From contig CACFCI010000001.1 of assembly GCA_902564785.1 (NCBI GenBank), positions 62,001-126,000 of the forward strand: a stretch of DNA of 64,000 bases, read 5' to 3'. Position 1 is the stretch's first letter; each line of letters starts with the position of its first letter. This DNA comes from an uncultured Pelagibacteraceae bacterium. GTDB taxonomy: Bacteria; Pseudomonadota; Alphaproteobacteria; Pelagibacterales; Pelagibacteraceae. Positions 50,322 through 58,812 of the stretch are shown piece by piece. Under the pieces are notes generated by a model. It was not told the DNA's origin and did not search any database. It was given only the letters and a program-made list of their open reading frames with translations. The position numbers and the translations under genes were made by a program.

Positions 50322-51299
50322 CTATTCAATACTATTTTTATTTAATAGTTCTTTATAAATATTATTTACTCTATGTACTTCTGTTGCAGTATTAAAATAA
50401 CCTTCATATTCTATTTCTTCAGGTGTCACATCAAAATGATAATGACCAGCATCTCTATCATGCTCGTAAGAATGAAAGTGTGTATGCTCACCTGACTCTC
50501 TTAGATTTAATTCTCCTCCTGTTGGGTCACCAGTCCAAAGAACTGTATAACACTGCAATTTTGGTCCAACCGGTTCATAGAATTGAAGAAAATCCTTAAC
50601 ACATTTCATTTGTTTTGGATCGTAATACTCATGTTTTATATCTTTATAATCAGGCTGAACATGTGATCTTATTTTTCCATCTAACACTCTAAATACTCCA
50701 GAGAGTGACATATGCTCGTTATTTTTAATATTTAAATTTTTTGACAAAGAAGACCTCATTGCTTGAGGTAAAGAACCTTGTTCTCCATTTCTACCTTTGA
50801 TTTTTATTTTAATTACTTTTCCTTGTTTACCATCTGTGTAATAAATGTTTCCAAGTCCACCGTGTTTTTTTGCAGAATACTTTTCAACAATACATTTTTT
50901 GTCTGGGCTTACTCTTGCTATTATTGACTTAGACTCATCAGTAATTAAATTTTCATTTATAACTAATTCTCCGCAGTGACCATCTAAACATGACATTGCG
51001 CCTGATCCAGCTCCTAAGGCATAGGATTTTTCAGAGTCAATCATTTTAGATATTTCTTGATAATCAAACTCTGCGCCAATAAATTTTGGATCATGCATAT
51101 AAGGCTCTCCACCAACGTCTATTATTTTTTGATTTCCACTTATTCCTTCTGATGGACAATCCCAATCTCTAAGGTTAGGACAATCTACCACTTCTACTTC
51201 AACATTTTTGAAATTTTCAGACAATCCTTTTCTTAATGCATCTGAAATATCTTCCAATGAGTAATCTTTAAAAGTTCCTTTTTCTATTTTTAATTGCAT
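50322..51299 (-). CDS. DUF1907 / C11orf54-like zinc-type ester hydrolase family protein
   Basis: A 325-residue protein matching the DUF1907 family, whose human member C11orf54 has reported ester hydrolase activity. The N-terminal VEVVDCPNLRDWDCPS and DVGGEPYMHDP blocks, GSGAMSCLDGHCGE, and the histidine-rich end, SGEHTHFHSYEHDRDAGHYHFD (His272, 274, 276, 280, 286, 288), are the key pieces; three histidines of that region bind zinc in the human protein. The bacterial role is not known. It is co-oriented with the MarR gene and lies 28 bp upstream of it. It is divergent at 88 bp from a PanE-like gene, so they may be co-regulated. Confidence 0.8.
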   Translation of the reverse strand: MQLKIEKGTFKDYSLEDISDALRKGLSENFKNVEVEVVDCPNLRDWDCPSEGISGNQKIIDVGGEPYMHDPKFIGAEFDYQEISKMIDSEKSYALGAGSGAMSCLDGHCGELVINENLITDESKSIIARVSPDKKCIVEKYSAKKHGGLGNIYYTDGKQGKVIKIKIKGRNGEQGSLPQAMRSSLSKNLNIKNNEHMSLSGVFRVLDGKIRSHVQPDYKDIKHEYYDPKQMKCVKDFLQFYEPVGPKLQCYTVLWTGDPTGGELNLRESGEHTHFHSYEHDRDAGHYHFDVTPEEIEYEGYFNTATEVHRVNNIYKELLNKNSIE

Positions 51300-51324
51300 G
51301 GTGTTAATAAGCTATAATTTATTT

Positions 51325-51343
51325 TGTATAATGTCTATAGATA
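51325..51343. promoter_or_regulatory. Candidate shared promoter/operator motif, copy 2
   Basis: The 19-mer TGTATAATGTCTATAGATA lies in the 88-bp space between the DUF1907-like gene and the PanE-like gene. It differs from 46756-46774 at four positions. The reverse strand has ATGTATAG near 51356, so there may be an inverted partner. It includes a TATAAT -10 box preceded by TG. Confidence 0.35.
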
Positions 51344-51387
51344 ATATATATAATTTCTATACATAAATAATTTTAAATAAGGTAACG

Positions 51388-52332
51388 ATGATTAATAAAG
51401 ATTTGAAAGTAGCTGTTCTTGGTGCAGGAGCAATGGGTTCCTTGTTTGGTGGTTTGCTTGCTGAAAAAGGTTTGAATGTAATTTTAATTGATGTTTGGAA
51501 AGAACATGTAGATGCAATTAATAAAGATGGTTTGAAAATGGATGGACATGGTGGTGATCGAGTAATCAAAGTTAAAGCCACTTCAGATCCATCGTCTTTA
51601 GATAAAGTAGACGCTATAATAGTTATGTGTAAAGCTACAGCTTTAGAGCCAGCATTAAACAGTATTAAAAATATCATAGGGGATAAAACAGTATTCATGT
51701 CTTTTCAAAATGGTATTGGTCATGAAGCAATTATTCAAGGTATTGTGGGTAATGAAAAAGTAATTGGTGGAACAACTACTCAAGCTTCAAACATTTTAGG
51801 ACCAGGTCGTATAATGAATCATGGTTCGTTACCATCATGGATTGGTGAGTACGAGGGAGGAATTACCGATAGAATTAAAGAAATAGCAGATACTTTTACA
51901 GCACATAATCTTGAAATGATTGCTGCAGAAGATGTAAAGAAAAGAAAATGGATGAAGCTTTTTGCTTTAACAGCAATTGGACCATTATCTGCAATTTTCG
52001 ATCTTCATCATACTGATTTATATATAAACAACAAAGCAAACGAAGTATCTCGAAGTTTAGGTAAAGAAATAATTTTAGAAACTAGAGAAGTTGCGCTCGC
52101 AGATGGAGTTAATGTTTCAGAAGATGAATGCTTATTTATGTTTAATAAAATTGTAGATTCAATGCAAACTAACAAATCATCAATGGCTTTTGATGTTCAA
52201 TATAAAAGAAAAACTGAAATAGACTTTATTAGTGGTGCAGTTTCAAAAATAGGTAAAAAACATGGTGTTAAAACACCATTAAATGATCTTATGTATAAAA
52301 TGATCAAAGTGAAAGAAGGTATGTACAGCTAA
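51388..52332 (+). CDS. PanE/ApbA-like (ketopantoate reductase family) dehydrogenase
   Basis: A 314-residue member of the 2-dehydropantoate 2-reductase family. It has GAGAMGSLFGG (12-22) for NADPH and the conserved KKRKWMKLFALTAIGPLSAI segment. In PanE that segment normally reads KWxKLxxNAxxNPLTA; here the first Lys stays but both Asn are gone (Leu and Gly). These Asn help bind ketopantoate, so the substrate is probably different. The gene is followed directly by a 2OG oxygenase gene (no gap). In this catabolic setting it may oxidise or reduce a branched or 2-keto acid. Pantothenate biosynthesis is less likely. Confidence 0.78.
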   Translation: MINKDLKVAVLGAGAMGSLFGGLLAEKGLNVILIDVWKEHVDAINKDGLKMDGHGGDRVIKVKATSDPSSLDKVDAIIVMCKATALEPALNSIKNIIGDKTVFMSFQNGIGHEAIIQGIVGNEKVIGGTTTQASNILGPGRIMNHGSLPSWIGEYEGGITDRIKEIADTFTAHNLEMIAAEDVKKRKWMKLFALTAIGPLSAIFDLHHTDLYINNKANEVSRSLGKEIILETREVALADGVNVSEDECLFMFNKIVDSMQTNKSSMAFDVQYKRKTEIDFISGAVSKIGKKHGVKTPLNDLMYKMIKVKEGMYS

Positions 52333-53202
52333 ATGCTAAGTACAAATAGATTAAAAAAAATCAAAAGTAACTTTCCTGTTTTAGTTGGAGATAACGTTGT
52401 TTCAAAAAATATCTGTAATTTATTAATTAAAGAGATAAGTAAATCAAAATCGTTTGATGATATGATTATGGGGGGTAGAAGCAGGATTAATAAAGGTTCA
52501 AAAAATTTTAATTTATATATTAAAAATTCAATAAACTCTGCAAAGCTTTTTAAGCTGTTTAATAGTAAGTCTTTTTACAAAAAAATTGAAAATCTTTTTA
52601 CAAAAAATTTTAAGGATGGATCATGGGTAAATTTACATAAACCAAAATCATTTAATCCTAAAAAGTTCACTATTAAAAAAAAATTAAATTCTAGTGAATT
52701 AAAAAAAATATTGGGTAACAATTACACTAATCCTAAAGTAAATTTAGATATGGACTTTTCAGTGTCAAAAGGAGGATATAGATTACGACCTCACAGAGAT
52801 GATATAACTAGATTATACAATTTCTTAATTTATTTAACCGACATACCAAAAAAAAATGGTGGCTCTCTTACTATCTACAGAAAAAAAGTAAAAAAAAATT
52901 TAAGAAAGAGTTTTAGAAGATTTCCAAAAATAACTGAACTCGAAATAGTTAAGTCTTTTAAGCCAAAAAAAGGAACTGTCGTTTTTTTTCAATCTACTCC
53001 AAATTCTTATCATGGAGTAAATAGGTTTATAGAAAGAAATTGTCCAAAACGTTTTTTTATTTATGGCAGTTATGCGTTAAATAAACCGGTAATATGGAAT
53101 TACAAAGGGATCTCATATTATCCACATATAGTTAGCAATAAAAAAAGAATGCTTACTTCTTTTCATGACGCGAACTATTTAACCACACCACCAAACCATT
53201 GA
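52333..53202 (+). CDS. Fe(II)/2-oxoglutarate-dependent oxygenase-like protein
   Basis: A 289-residue protein with a visible double-stranded beta-helix core. The metal-binding HxD is RPHRDDITR (His154, Asp156), followed by LYNFLIYLTDIPKKNGGSLTIY with the usual turn, and the distal His227 in SYHGVNRF with Arg240 in NCPKRFF for 2-oxoglutarate. This is the 2OG-Fe(II) oxygenase pattern of the P4H-like kind. Such enzymes hydroxylate or cleave a C-H bond with O2, releasing succinate and CO2. The N-terminal 90 residues are not recognised. It follows the PanE-like gene with no gap and precedes PhyH by 31 bp. Confidence 0.8.
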   Translation: MLSTNRLKKIKSNFPVLVGDNVVSKNICNLLIKEISKSKSFDDMIMGGRSRINKGSKNFNLYIKNSINSAKLFKLFNSKSFYKKIENLFTKNFKDGSWVNLHKPKSFNPKKFTIKKKLNSSELKKILGNNYTNPKVNLDMDFSVSKGGYRLRPHRDDITRLYNFLIYLTDIPKKNGGSLTIYRKKVKKNLRKSFRRFPKITELEIVKSFKPKKGTVVFFQSTPNSYHGVNRFIERNCPKRFFIYGSYALNKPVIWNYKGISYYPHIVSNKKRMLTSFHDANYLTTPPNH

Positions 53203-53233
53203 AATTATTTGAATGATAAAATAAATTTTAATA

Positions 53234-54214
53234 ATGAAAAATACTTTTCAAAAAAAATTATATGAGAATGGTTATTTAATTATAAAAAATGTACTTAATT
53301 TTGAGAGAGACTTAAAACCAGTTCTTAATGATATGGAATTTGTAATGGATTGTCTCATACAAAAATACACTAAGAGAAAAGAGATTAAAAAAGTTCTTAA
53401 CCTCGATTTTAGAAAAAAATATTCTTTCATTTCTAAACTTAATATCTATGATTTGGATCAATATTTTAATACAAGATTACCGAGAGACCACGTAAAAAAA
53501 GATAGCGATTATTTTGCTACACAATCATTGTGGAATTTAATTACTAATAAAAAAATTTTAGATGTTGTAGAAAAAATTTTGGGGAAAGAAATAATGTCAA
53601 ATCCGGTTCAAAATACTAGAATTAAACAACCTGAAAAAAAATTACCAAAAGGATCAATTCATGATGGTTTAAGTGGAAGAACACCTTGGCATCAAGATGC
53701 TGCTGTTTTAAATTCTCGGGGACAAAAATTAACAGATATGATCACAGTTTGGATTCCTTTTACTAAAACAACGAAGAAGAATGGATGCATGATTACAGTA
53801 AAAAAAATTAATAAAATGGGATTATTAAATCATATATCTGGATACAGGGGGCAAGTGGAATTAAAAAATAGTGAATTACTTGATAATATGGAGCATATTT
53901 ATTTGGAAGCAAATATTGGTGATGTAATATTGTTGCACAAACACTCTATACATTGTTCTTTACCAAATAGATCTGATGACTTTAGAATAAGTGCTGACCT
54001 AAGATATAATATAGCTGGACAACCTTCTGGTAGAGAACCTCTTCCAAATTTCTATGTGAGAAGTAAAAATAAAAAAAATATTCAAATAAAAAATTTCAAA
54101 CAGTGGTTGGCTCTTTGGGAAAAAGCCAAAGAAAGTCGTGTTGGGAAATATGCTTTTAAATATCCACTCCCAACTTATAAAACAAATAAAAGAGACTTAT
54201 CAAAATTAATTTAA
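53234..54214 (+). CDS. Phytanoyl-CoA dioxygenase (PhyH) family protein
   Basis: A 326-residue PhyH-like 2OG oxygenase. The first iron ligands are TPWHQDAAV (His153, Asp155), the DMITVWIPFTKTTKKNGCM strand and turn are typical, and the distal block LLHKHSIHCSLPNRSDDFRIS carries a third His with the Asn and Arg usually seen in PhyH. Family members hydroxylate fatty acyl-CoA, ectoine or other small molecules. The substrate here is not known. The protein is last in the plus run and converges on the Gfo/Idh gene with 2 bp between the stop codons. Confidence 0.85.
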   Translation: MKNTFQKKLYENGYLIIKNVLNFERDLKPVLNDMEFVMDCLIQKYTKRKEIKKVLNLDFRKKYSFISKLNIYDLDQYFNTRLPRDHVKKDSDYFATQSLWNLITNKKILDVVEKILGKEIMSNPVQNTRIKQPEKKLPKGSIHDGLSGRTPWHQDAAVLNSRGQKLTDMITVWIPFTKTTKKNGCMITVKKINKMGLLNHISGYRGQVELKNSELLDNMEHIYLEANIGDVILLHKHSIHCSLPNRSDDFRISADLRYNIAGQPSGREPLPNFYVRSKNKKNIQIKNFKQWLALWEKAKESRVGKYAFKYPLPTYKTNKRDLSKLI

Positions 54215-54216
54215 TT

Positions 54217-55368
54217 TTATTTATTAAACTGAATCCATTTACTATTGTTTTTGCTTGAGTCTAAAACAGTCTCTATAAACTTCATCCCTTCGACTCCATC
54301 ATAAATAGTTGGGTAACAGTCATCTAACTCGTCATATTTTTCATTATTTATTTGAGCATTTAATCTTTTAGAAACATCAGTATAAATATTTGCAAAACCT
54401 TCCAAATATCCCTCAGGATGACCTGGTGGAATTCTTGTAACATCGTTAGCTTCTTTGCTAGCACTGCCACTACCTCTTGTTATTTTTTCAGTAGGTTTCC
54501 CAAATTTTGTATAATACAAATAATTTGGATCTTCCTGTTTCCACTCTAATCCACCATTTTCACCATACACTCTTATTTTAAGATTATTTTCATTACCAAC
54601 TGCAACTTGACTAGACCATATTGCGCCTTTAGCACCACTTTTAAATCTAAGCATGATTTGTGCATTGTCATCTAGTTTTCGACCCTTCACAAAAGTATGA
54701 ATGTCAGCTGATAGCTCATCCAATTCTAACTCAGTTATAAATCTAATAAGATTAAATGCATGAGTTCCTATATCTCCTATGCAACCTCCTCCTCCAGATC
54801 TTTTAGGATCAGTTCTCCACTCAGCTTGTTTTAAACCAGTATCCTCAGCTTTTGTAGTTAACCAATCTTGAGGGTATTCTGCTTGTATAACTCTTATTTT
54901 ACCAAGATCACCTTCTTTAACCATAGATCTTGCATGTCTTACCATTGGATATCCAGTATAATTATGTGTTAAAGCAAAAATTATCTTTTTATTTTCTATA
55001 ATATCTTTAAGGGAGTTTGCTTCTTCACTTGAAAGAGCAAGAGGTTTATCACAAATAATATGAATGCCTTTTTCTGCAAAAATTTTTGCTACAGGCACAT
55101 GAAGATGATTAGGAGTTACGATAGAAACAACATCTATCCCATCTGAAAGTGTAAACTCTTTTTCTGCCATCTCTTGATAAGTTTCATAGACACGTTCTTG
55201 CGATAATCCAAGTTTTCTTCCAGTTTTTTTTGAGTTGTCAAAATTAGATGAAAAGCATCCTGCTACTAATTCGTAATGACCATCAAGTCTTAAGGCTATT
55301 CTGTGAACTCCTCCAATAAAAGCGCCTTCTCCTCCACCGACCATTCCAATACGGATTTTTCTTTGCAC
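54217..55368 (-). CDS. Gfo/Idh/MocA-family oxidoreductase
   Basis: A 383-residue sugar dehydrogenase-like protein. The Rossmann motif is GMVGGGEGAFIGGVHR (8-23), the DKP motif ICDKPLALS replaces the common EKP, and GGGGCIGDIGTHAFNLIRFI corresponds to the substrate helix with the usual Asp and His. The start is GTG at 55368, which shares one base with the stop of the isomerase gene. The extra glycine-rich loop (GGVHRIAL) is typical of members paired with IolE-like isomerases. It probably acts on a 3-keto or inositol-type sugar made by that partner. Confidence 0.85.
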   Translation of the reverse strand: MQRKIRIGMVGGGEGAFIGGVHRIALRLDGHYELVAGCFSSNFDNSKKTGRKLGLSQERVYETYQEMAEKEFTLSDGIDVVSIVTPNHLHVPVAKIFAEKGIHIICDKPLALSSEEANSLKDIIENKKIIFALTHNYTGYPMVRHARSMVKEGDLGKIRVIQAEYPQDWLTTKAEDTGLKQAEWRTDPKRSGGGGCIGDIGTHAFNLIRFITELELDELSADIHTFVKGRKLDDNAQIMLRFKSGAKGAIWSSQVAVGNENNLKIRVYGENGGLEWKQEDPNYLYYTKFGKPTEKITRGSGSASKEANDVTRIPPGHPEGYLEGFANIYTDVSKRLNAQINNEKYDELDDCYPTIYDGVEGMKFIETVLDSSKNNSKWIQFNK

Positions 55369-56423
55369 TAATTTATACCCAACATTTTTTTATTAGCTTC
55401 AATATCAGCACCACTCCCTGCAAAATCATCAAATGCTTTTTCTGTGGTATTAATAATATGATTTTTAATAAATTCAGCTCCTTCTCTTGCTCCATCTTCT
55501 GGATGCTTCAGACAGCACTCCCATTCTAGAACTGCCCAACCATCGTAACCATAAGTGGTAAACTTTGAAAAGATTGATTTAAAATCTACTTGTCCATCAC
55601 CAAGGGATCTAAATCTACCTGCTCTGTTAACCCAAGATTGAAAACCACCGTACACTCCTTGTTTTCCAGAAGGATTTAACTCTGCATCTTTAACATGAAA
55701 CATTTTTATTTTTTCATGATAAATATCTATATGAGCCAAGTAATCTAAATTCTGTAAGACATAATGACTAGGATCATAAAGCATATTGCATCTTTTATGG
55801 TTACCAACTTTTTCTAAAAACATTTCAAATGTAATACCATCATGAAGATCTTCTCCTGGATGTATCTCATAACAGAGATCAACTCCATTTTGATCGAATT
55901 GATTAAGAATTGGTTTCCATCGATTAGAAAGTTCATTAAATGCATTTTCGATTAGTCCTTCTGGTCTTTGTGGCCAAGGATAAACATAAGGCCAAGCTAG
56001 TGCTCCAGAAAAAGTAACATGCCTATCTAGTCCAAGATTTTTTGAGGCCTTAGCTGCCATCATTAATTGATTTACAGCCCACTCTTGTCTTGCTTTTGGA
56101 TTACCTCTAACTTCAGGTGTGGCAAATCCATCAAATGCTGTGTCGTATGCTGGATGTACTGCAACCAATTGTCCTTGAAGATGTGTTGATAGTTCTGTGA
56201 TCTCAAGATTATGTTTTTTTATTATGCCTTTGATTTCATCACAATAATTTTTGCTTTCAGATGCTTTTTTTAGATCAATTAATCTACTATCCCAACTTGG
56301 AATTTGAACACCTTTATAACCTAATGAAGATACCCACTTACAAATATTATCTAATGAATTAAATGGCGCATCTTCACCTACAAATTGTGCTAGGAAAATT
56401 GCAGGACCTTTTATATTGTTCAT
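55368..56423 (-). CDS. Sugar phosphate isomerase/epimerase-type TIM-barrel protein (IolE-like)
   Basis: A 351-residue AP-endonuclease-2-type TIM barrel. The metal-binding blocks are visible: CYEIHPGEDLHDG with Glu and His, NMLYDPSHYVLQ with Asp and His, KMFHVKDAE with His, and LEWECCL with the final Glu. Such proteins isomerise or dehydrate keto sugars or inosose; IolE is about 300 residues, so this one is longer, mainly in the N-terminal and C-terminal extensions. It is paired with a Gfo/Idh gene, a common couple in the oxidation of sugars and inositols. It is divergent from the binding protein of the last ABC system at 117 bp. Confidence 0.82.
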   Translation of the reverse strand: MNNIKGPAIFLAQFVGEDAPFNSLDNICKWVSSLGYKGVQIPSWDSRLIDLKKASESKNYCDEIKGIIKKHNLEITELSTHLQGQLVAVHPAYDTAFDGFATPEVRGNPKARQEWAVNQLMMAAKASKNLGLDRHVTFSGALAWPYVYPWPQRPEGLIENAFNELSNRWKPILNQFDQNGVDLCYEIHPGEDLHDGITFEMFLEKVGNHKRCNMLYDPSHYVLQNLDYLAHIDIYHEKIKMFHVKDAELNPSGKQGVYGGFQSWVNRAGRFRSLGDGQVDFKSIFSKFTTYGYDGWAVLEWECCLKHPEDGAREGAEFIKNHIINTTEKAFDDFAGSGADIEANKKMLGIN

Positions 56424-56540
56424 AATCTCCCCCTTCTCTTTAAATTTATTAACATTTTTTTTTGTATAAAAAAAATACTAGCAGCCACAACTCATCTTGG
56501 ATAGACTATTCTAAAGAAAAATAAACTAAGAGGAGATAAA

Positions 56541-57845
56541 ATGAAAAAAATAATGATTTTATTGTTTGTTTCTCTATTTTCATTCTCTGTAAATTCAAAC
56601 GCTAAATCTATCACTTTAGGATGGGCTGCTTGGGACCCTGCTAATGCTTTGCAAGAATTAACTAAAGAATTTACTGCAGAAACTGGAATAGAGGTAAATT
56701 TTGAGTTTGTGCCTTGGCCAAATTTTGCCGACCGTATGTTAAATGAACTTAACAACAAAGGTAAAACATTTGACCTTTTAATAGGTGACTCTCAGTGGAT
56801 TGGTGCTGGTGCAGTATATGGACATTACGTTAAATTGAACGACTTCTTTGATAAAGAAGGAATTTCAATGAGTGATTTCTCACCAGCTACTGTTTATGCC
56901 TACTCAACTTGGCCTAAAGGTAGTGAAAACTATTATGCATTACCTGCTATGGGAGATGCATTAGCTTGGGCTTATAGAAAAGACTGGTTTGATAGACCAG
57001 AACTTAGATCTGAGTTTAAAAAGAAACACGGTTATGATCTAGGTGTGCCTGCTAACTGGAATCAATTGCATGATATGTGTAGTTTTTTCCAAGGAAGAGA
57101 AATTGATGGTCAAAAAAGATATGGGGCTGCAATTAACACAGAACGTGGATCAGAAGGTATAACAATGGGTGTTACAGCTGCTATGTATGCGTGGGGTATG
57201 GAATATGAAAATCCTAACAAACCATATGATATGGAAGGATATTTCAATTCACCACAAGCTGTAGAAGCGGTTGAGTTTTATAGAAAGTTATATGAAGATT
57301 GCGCACCTCCAGGACACTCTGATGCTTACATGGTTGCAAACTTAGATGCTTACAAATCAGGGCAAGTTGCATTTCAAATGAACTGGTATGCTTTCTGGCC
57401 TGGTGTTTCTAAAGAAGACAGTGGCGGAAGAGTTAGTGGCTTCTTTGCAAATCCAAAACAAAATGTTGCAGCTGCAACATTAGGTGGACAAGGGATATCT
57501 GTTGTTAAATACTCAGACAAACAAGATCTTGCTCTTGAATACATTAAGTGGTTTGCAAGACCAGATGTACAGCAAAAATGGTGGGATCTAGGTGGGTACT
57601 CATGTCATAATGATGTTTTAAATTCACCATCATTTCCAACATCTACTGTTTATGCACAAGGATTCTTGGACTCAATGGGAATTGTCAAAGATTTTTGGCA
57701 AGAACCAACATTCGTTGAGTTAATGCTTCCTATGCAAGAAGCAATTCATGACTATGTTGTTAATGGAAAAGGAACTGCTAAAGGCGCTCTAGATAAAATT
57801 ATCGAGGAGTGGGTTGAAGTGTTCGAAGCAGACGGAAAACTTTAA
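56541..57845 (+). CDS. Periplasmic sugar-binding protein (SBP family 1, CUT1)
   Basis: A 434-residue binding protein with a signal peptide (1-20, ending NSNAKS). The mature start ITLGWAAWDPANALQELTKEF and the later MNWYAFWPGVSKE and GGQGISVVKYS segments are CUT1-like, though not of the glucose-type group seen at 30492. A clear AGGAG lies 6 bp before the ATG (56531). It is followed by a terminator and then two permeases. Sugar alcohols or glycerol-type compounds are possible ligands, because DhaL/DhaK follow in the same run. Confidence 0.88.
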   Translation: MKKIMILLFVSLFSFSVNSNAKSITLGWAAWDPANALQELTKEFTAETGIEVNFEFVPWPNFADRMLNELNNKGKTFDLLIGDSQWIGAGAVYGHYVKLNDFFDKEGISMSDFSPATVYAYSTWPKGSENYYALPAMGDALAWAYRKDWFDRPELRSEFKKKHGYDLGVPANWNQLHDMCSFFQGREIDGQKRYGAAINTERGSEGITMGVTAAMYAWGMEYENPNKPYDMEGYFNSPQAVEAVEFYRKLYEDCAPPGHSDAYMVANLDAYKSGQVAFQMNWYAFWPGVSKEDSGGRVSGFFANPKQNVAAATLGGQGISVVKYSDKQDLALEYIKWFARPDVQQKWWDLGGYSCHNDVLNSPSFPTSTVYAQGFLDSMGIVKDFWQEPTFVELMLPMQEAIHDYVVNGKGTAKGALDKIIEEWVEVFEADGKL

Positions 57846-57872
57846 CATTAATAGTTAAGAAATTAAAAATTA

Positions 57873-57898
57873 GGGGGGGTTAAACCTCCCCTTTTTTT
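57873..57898 (+). terminator. Terminator after the CUT1 binding protein
   Basis: A GGGGGGG / CCTCCCC stem (7 bp with one G-T pair) with a 5-nt loop, followed by seven T residues. It lies 27 bp after the binding-protein stop codon and 14 bp before the first permease start. It would reduce permease relative to binding-protein expression, as at the other systems in the window. Confidence 0.88.
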
Positions 57899-57912
57899 AT
57901 TAAAAAATTCAT

Positions 57913-58812
57913 ATGAGCGTAAAAAAAAAATTCAAGGGACTTTCTGATAAAGCTGTAGGTTGGCTTTTTATTGGACCAACTGTACTTCTGCTACTGGCCA
58001 TAAATATTTATCCATTGGTCTATGCAATCAAAATGTCTTTTACAAATTTTTACGCAAATAAAATTGGAAGAGAACCTCAATTTGTTGGTTTAAAAAATTA
58101 TATTAAAGTTCTTAACAAAGAAGCCATATGGGAAAAAATGCAAGTTACAGCAAGCTTTATGTTTTGGACCTTATTGCTCCAAGCAATTATAGGTTTGGGT
58201 TTGGCTTTACTTCTTAACAGGAAATTTAAAGGTAATGAACTACTAACCACATTAATTGTTTTACCCATGATGTTATCACCTGCAGTAGTAGGGGTATTTT
58301 GGACTTATCTTTATAATCCTCAAGTAGGTCTATTTAATTATGTTGTTAATTTTTTCTATGATTTAGGAAGCTTTGATATGATTGGCTCAAGTACGCTTGC
58401 TCCTTGGGCTATTGTTATTGTTGATACATGGATGTGGACACCTTTTACGATGTTAATTTGCTTGGCAGGTCTTAGATCTGTTCCAAATTATTTATATGAA
58501 GCTGCAGAGGTTGATAGAGCCAGTAAATGGCAGCAATTCATATATATTACTTTACCTTCCGTTTTGCCATTTTTATTACTAGCTTTGCTTTTTAGAGGGA
58601 TTGAGAATTTCAAAATGTTTGACATGGTTGTTGAGCTCACCTCTGGTGGACCCGGCTCTGCTACAGAGCTTGCTTCAATTAACTTAAAAAGAGAAGCATT
58701 TGAAAAATGGAAAACAGGTTACAGCTCAGCATTTGCTGTTATTCTTTTTGTTACAATATTTGGTTTTGGAAATGTCTACGTAAAAGTAATGAATAAAATA
58801 AAGGAACGCTGA
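57913..58812 (+). CDS. Sugar ABC transporter permease, MalF-like (CUT1)
   Basis: A 299-residue permease with six membrane helices. The EAA loop reads YLYEAAEVDRASKWQQFIYITLP (about 195-217), and the following VELTSGGPGSATELASI segment is typical of MalF-like subunits. Its start region lies just downstream of the terminator. Its stop overlaps the start of the next permease by 1 nt. It forms half of the channel in the fourth transport system. Confidence 0.93.
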   Translation: MSVKKKFKGLSDKAVGWLFIGPTVLLLLAINIYPLVYAIKMSFTNFYANKIGREPQFVGLKNYIKVLNKEAIWEKMQVTASFMFWTLLLQAIIGLGLALLLNRKFKGNELLTTLIVLPMMLSPAVVGVFWTYLYNPQVGLFNYVVNFFYDLGSFDMIGSSTLAPWAIVIVDTWMWTPFTMLICLAGLRSVPNYLYEAAEVDRASKWQQFIYITLPSVLPFLLLALLFRGIENFKMFDMVVELTSGGPGSATELASINLKREAFEKWKTGYSSAFAVILFVTIFGFGNVYVKVMNKIKER

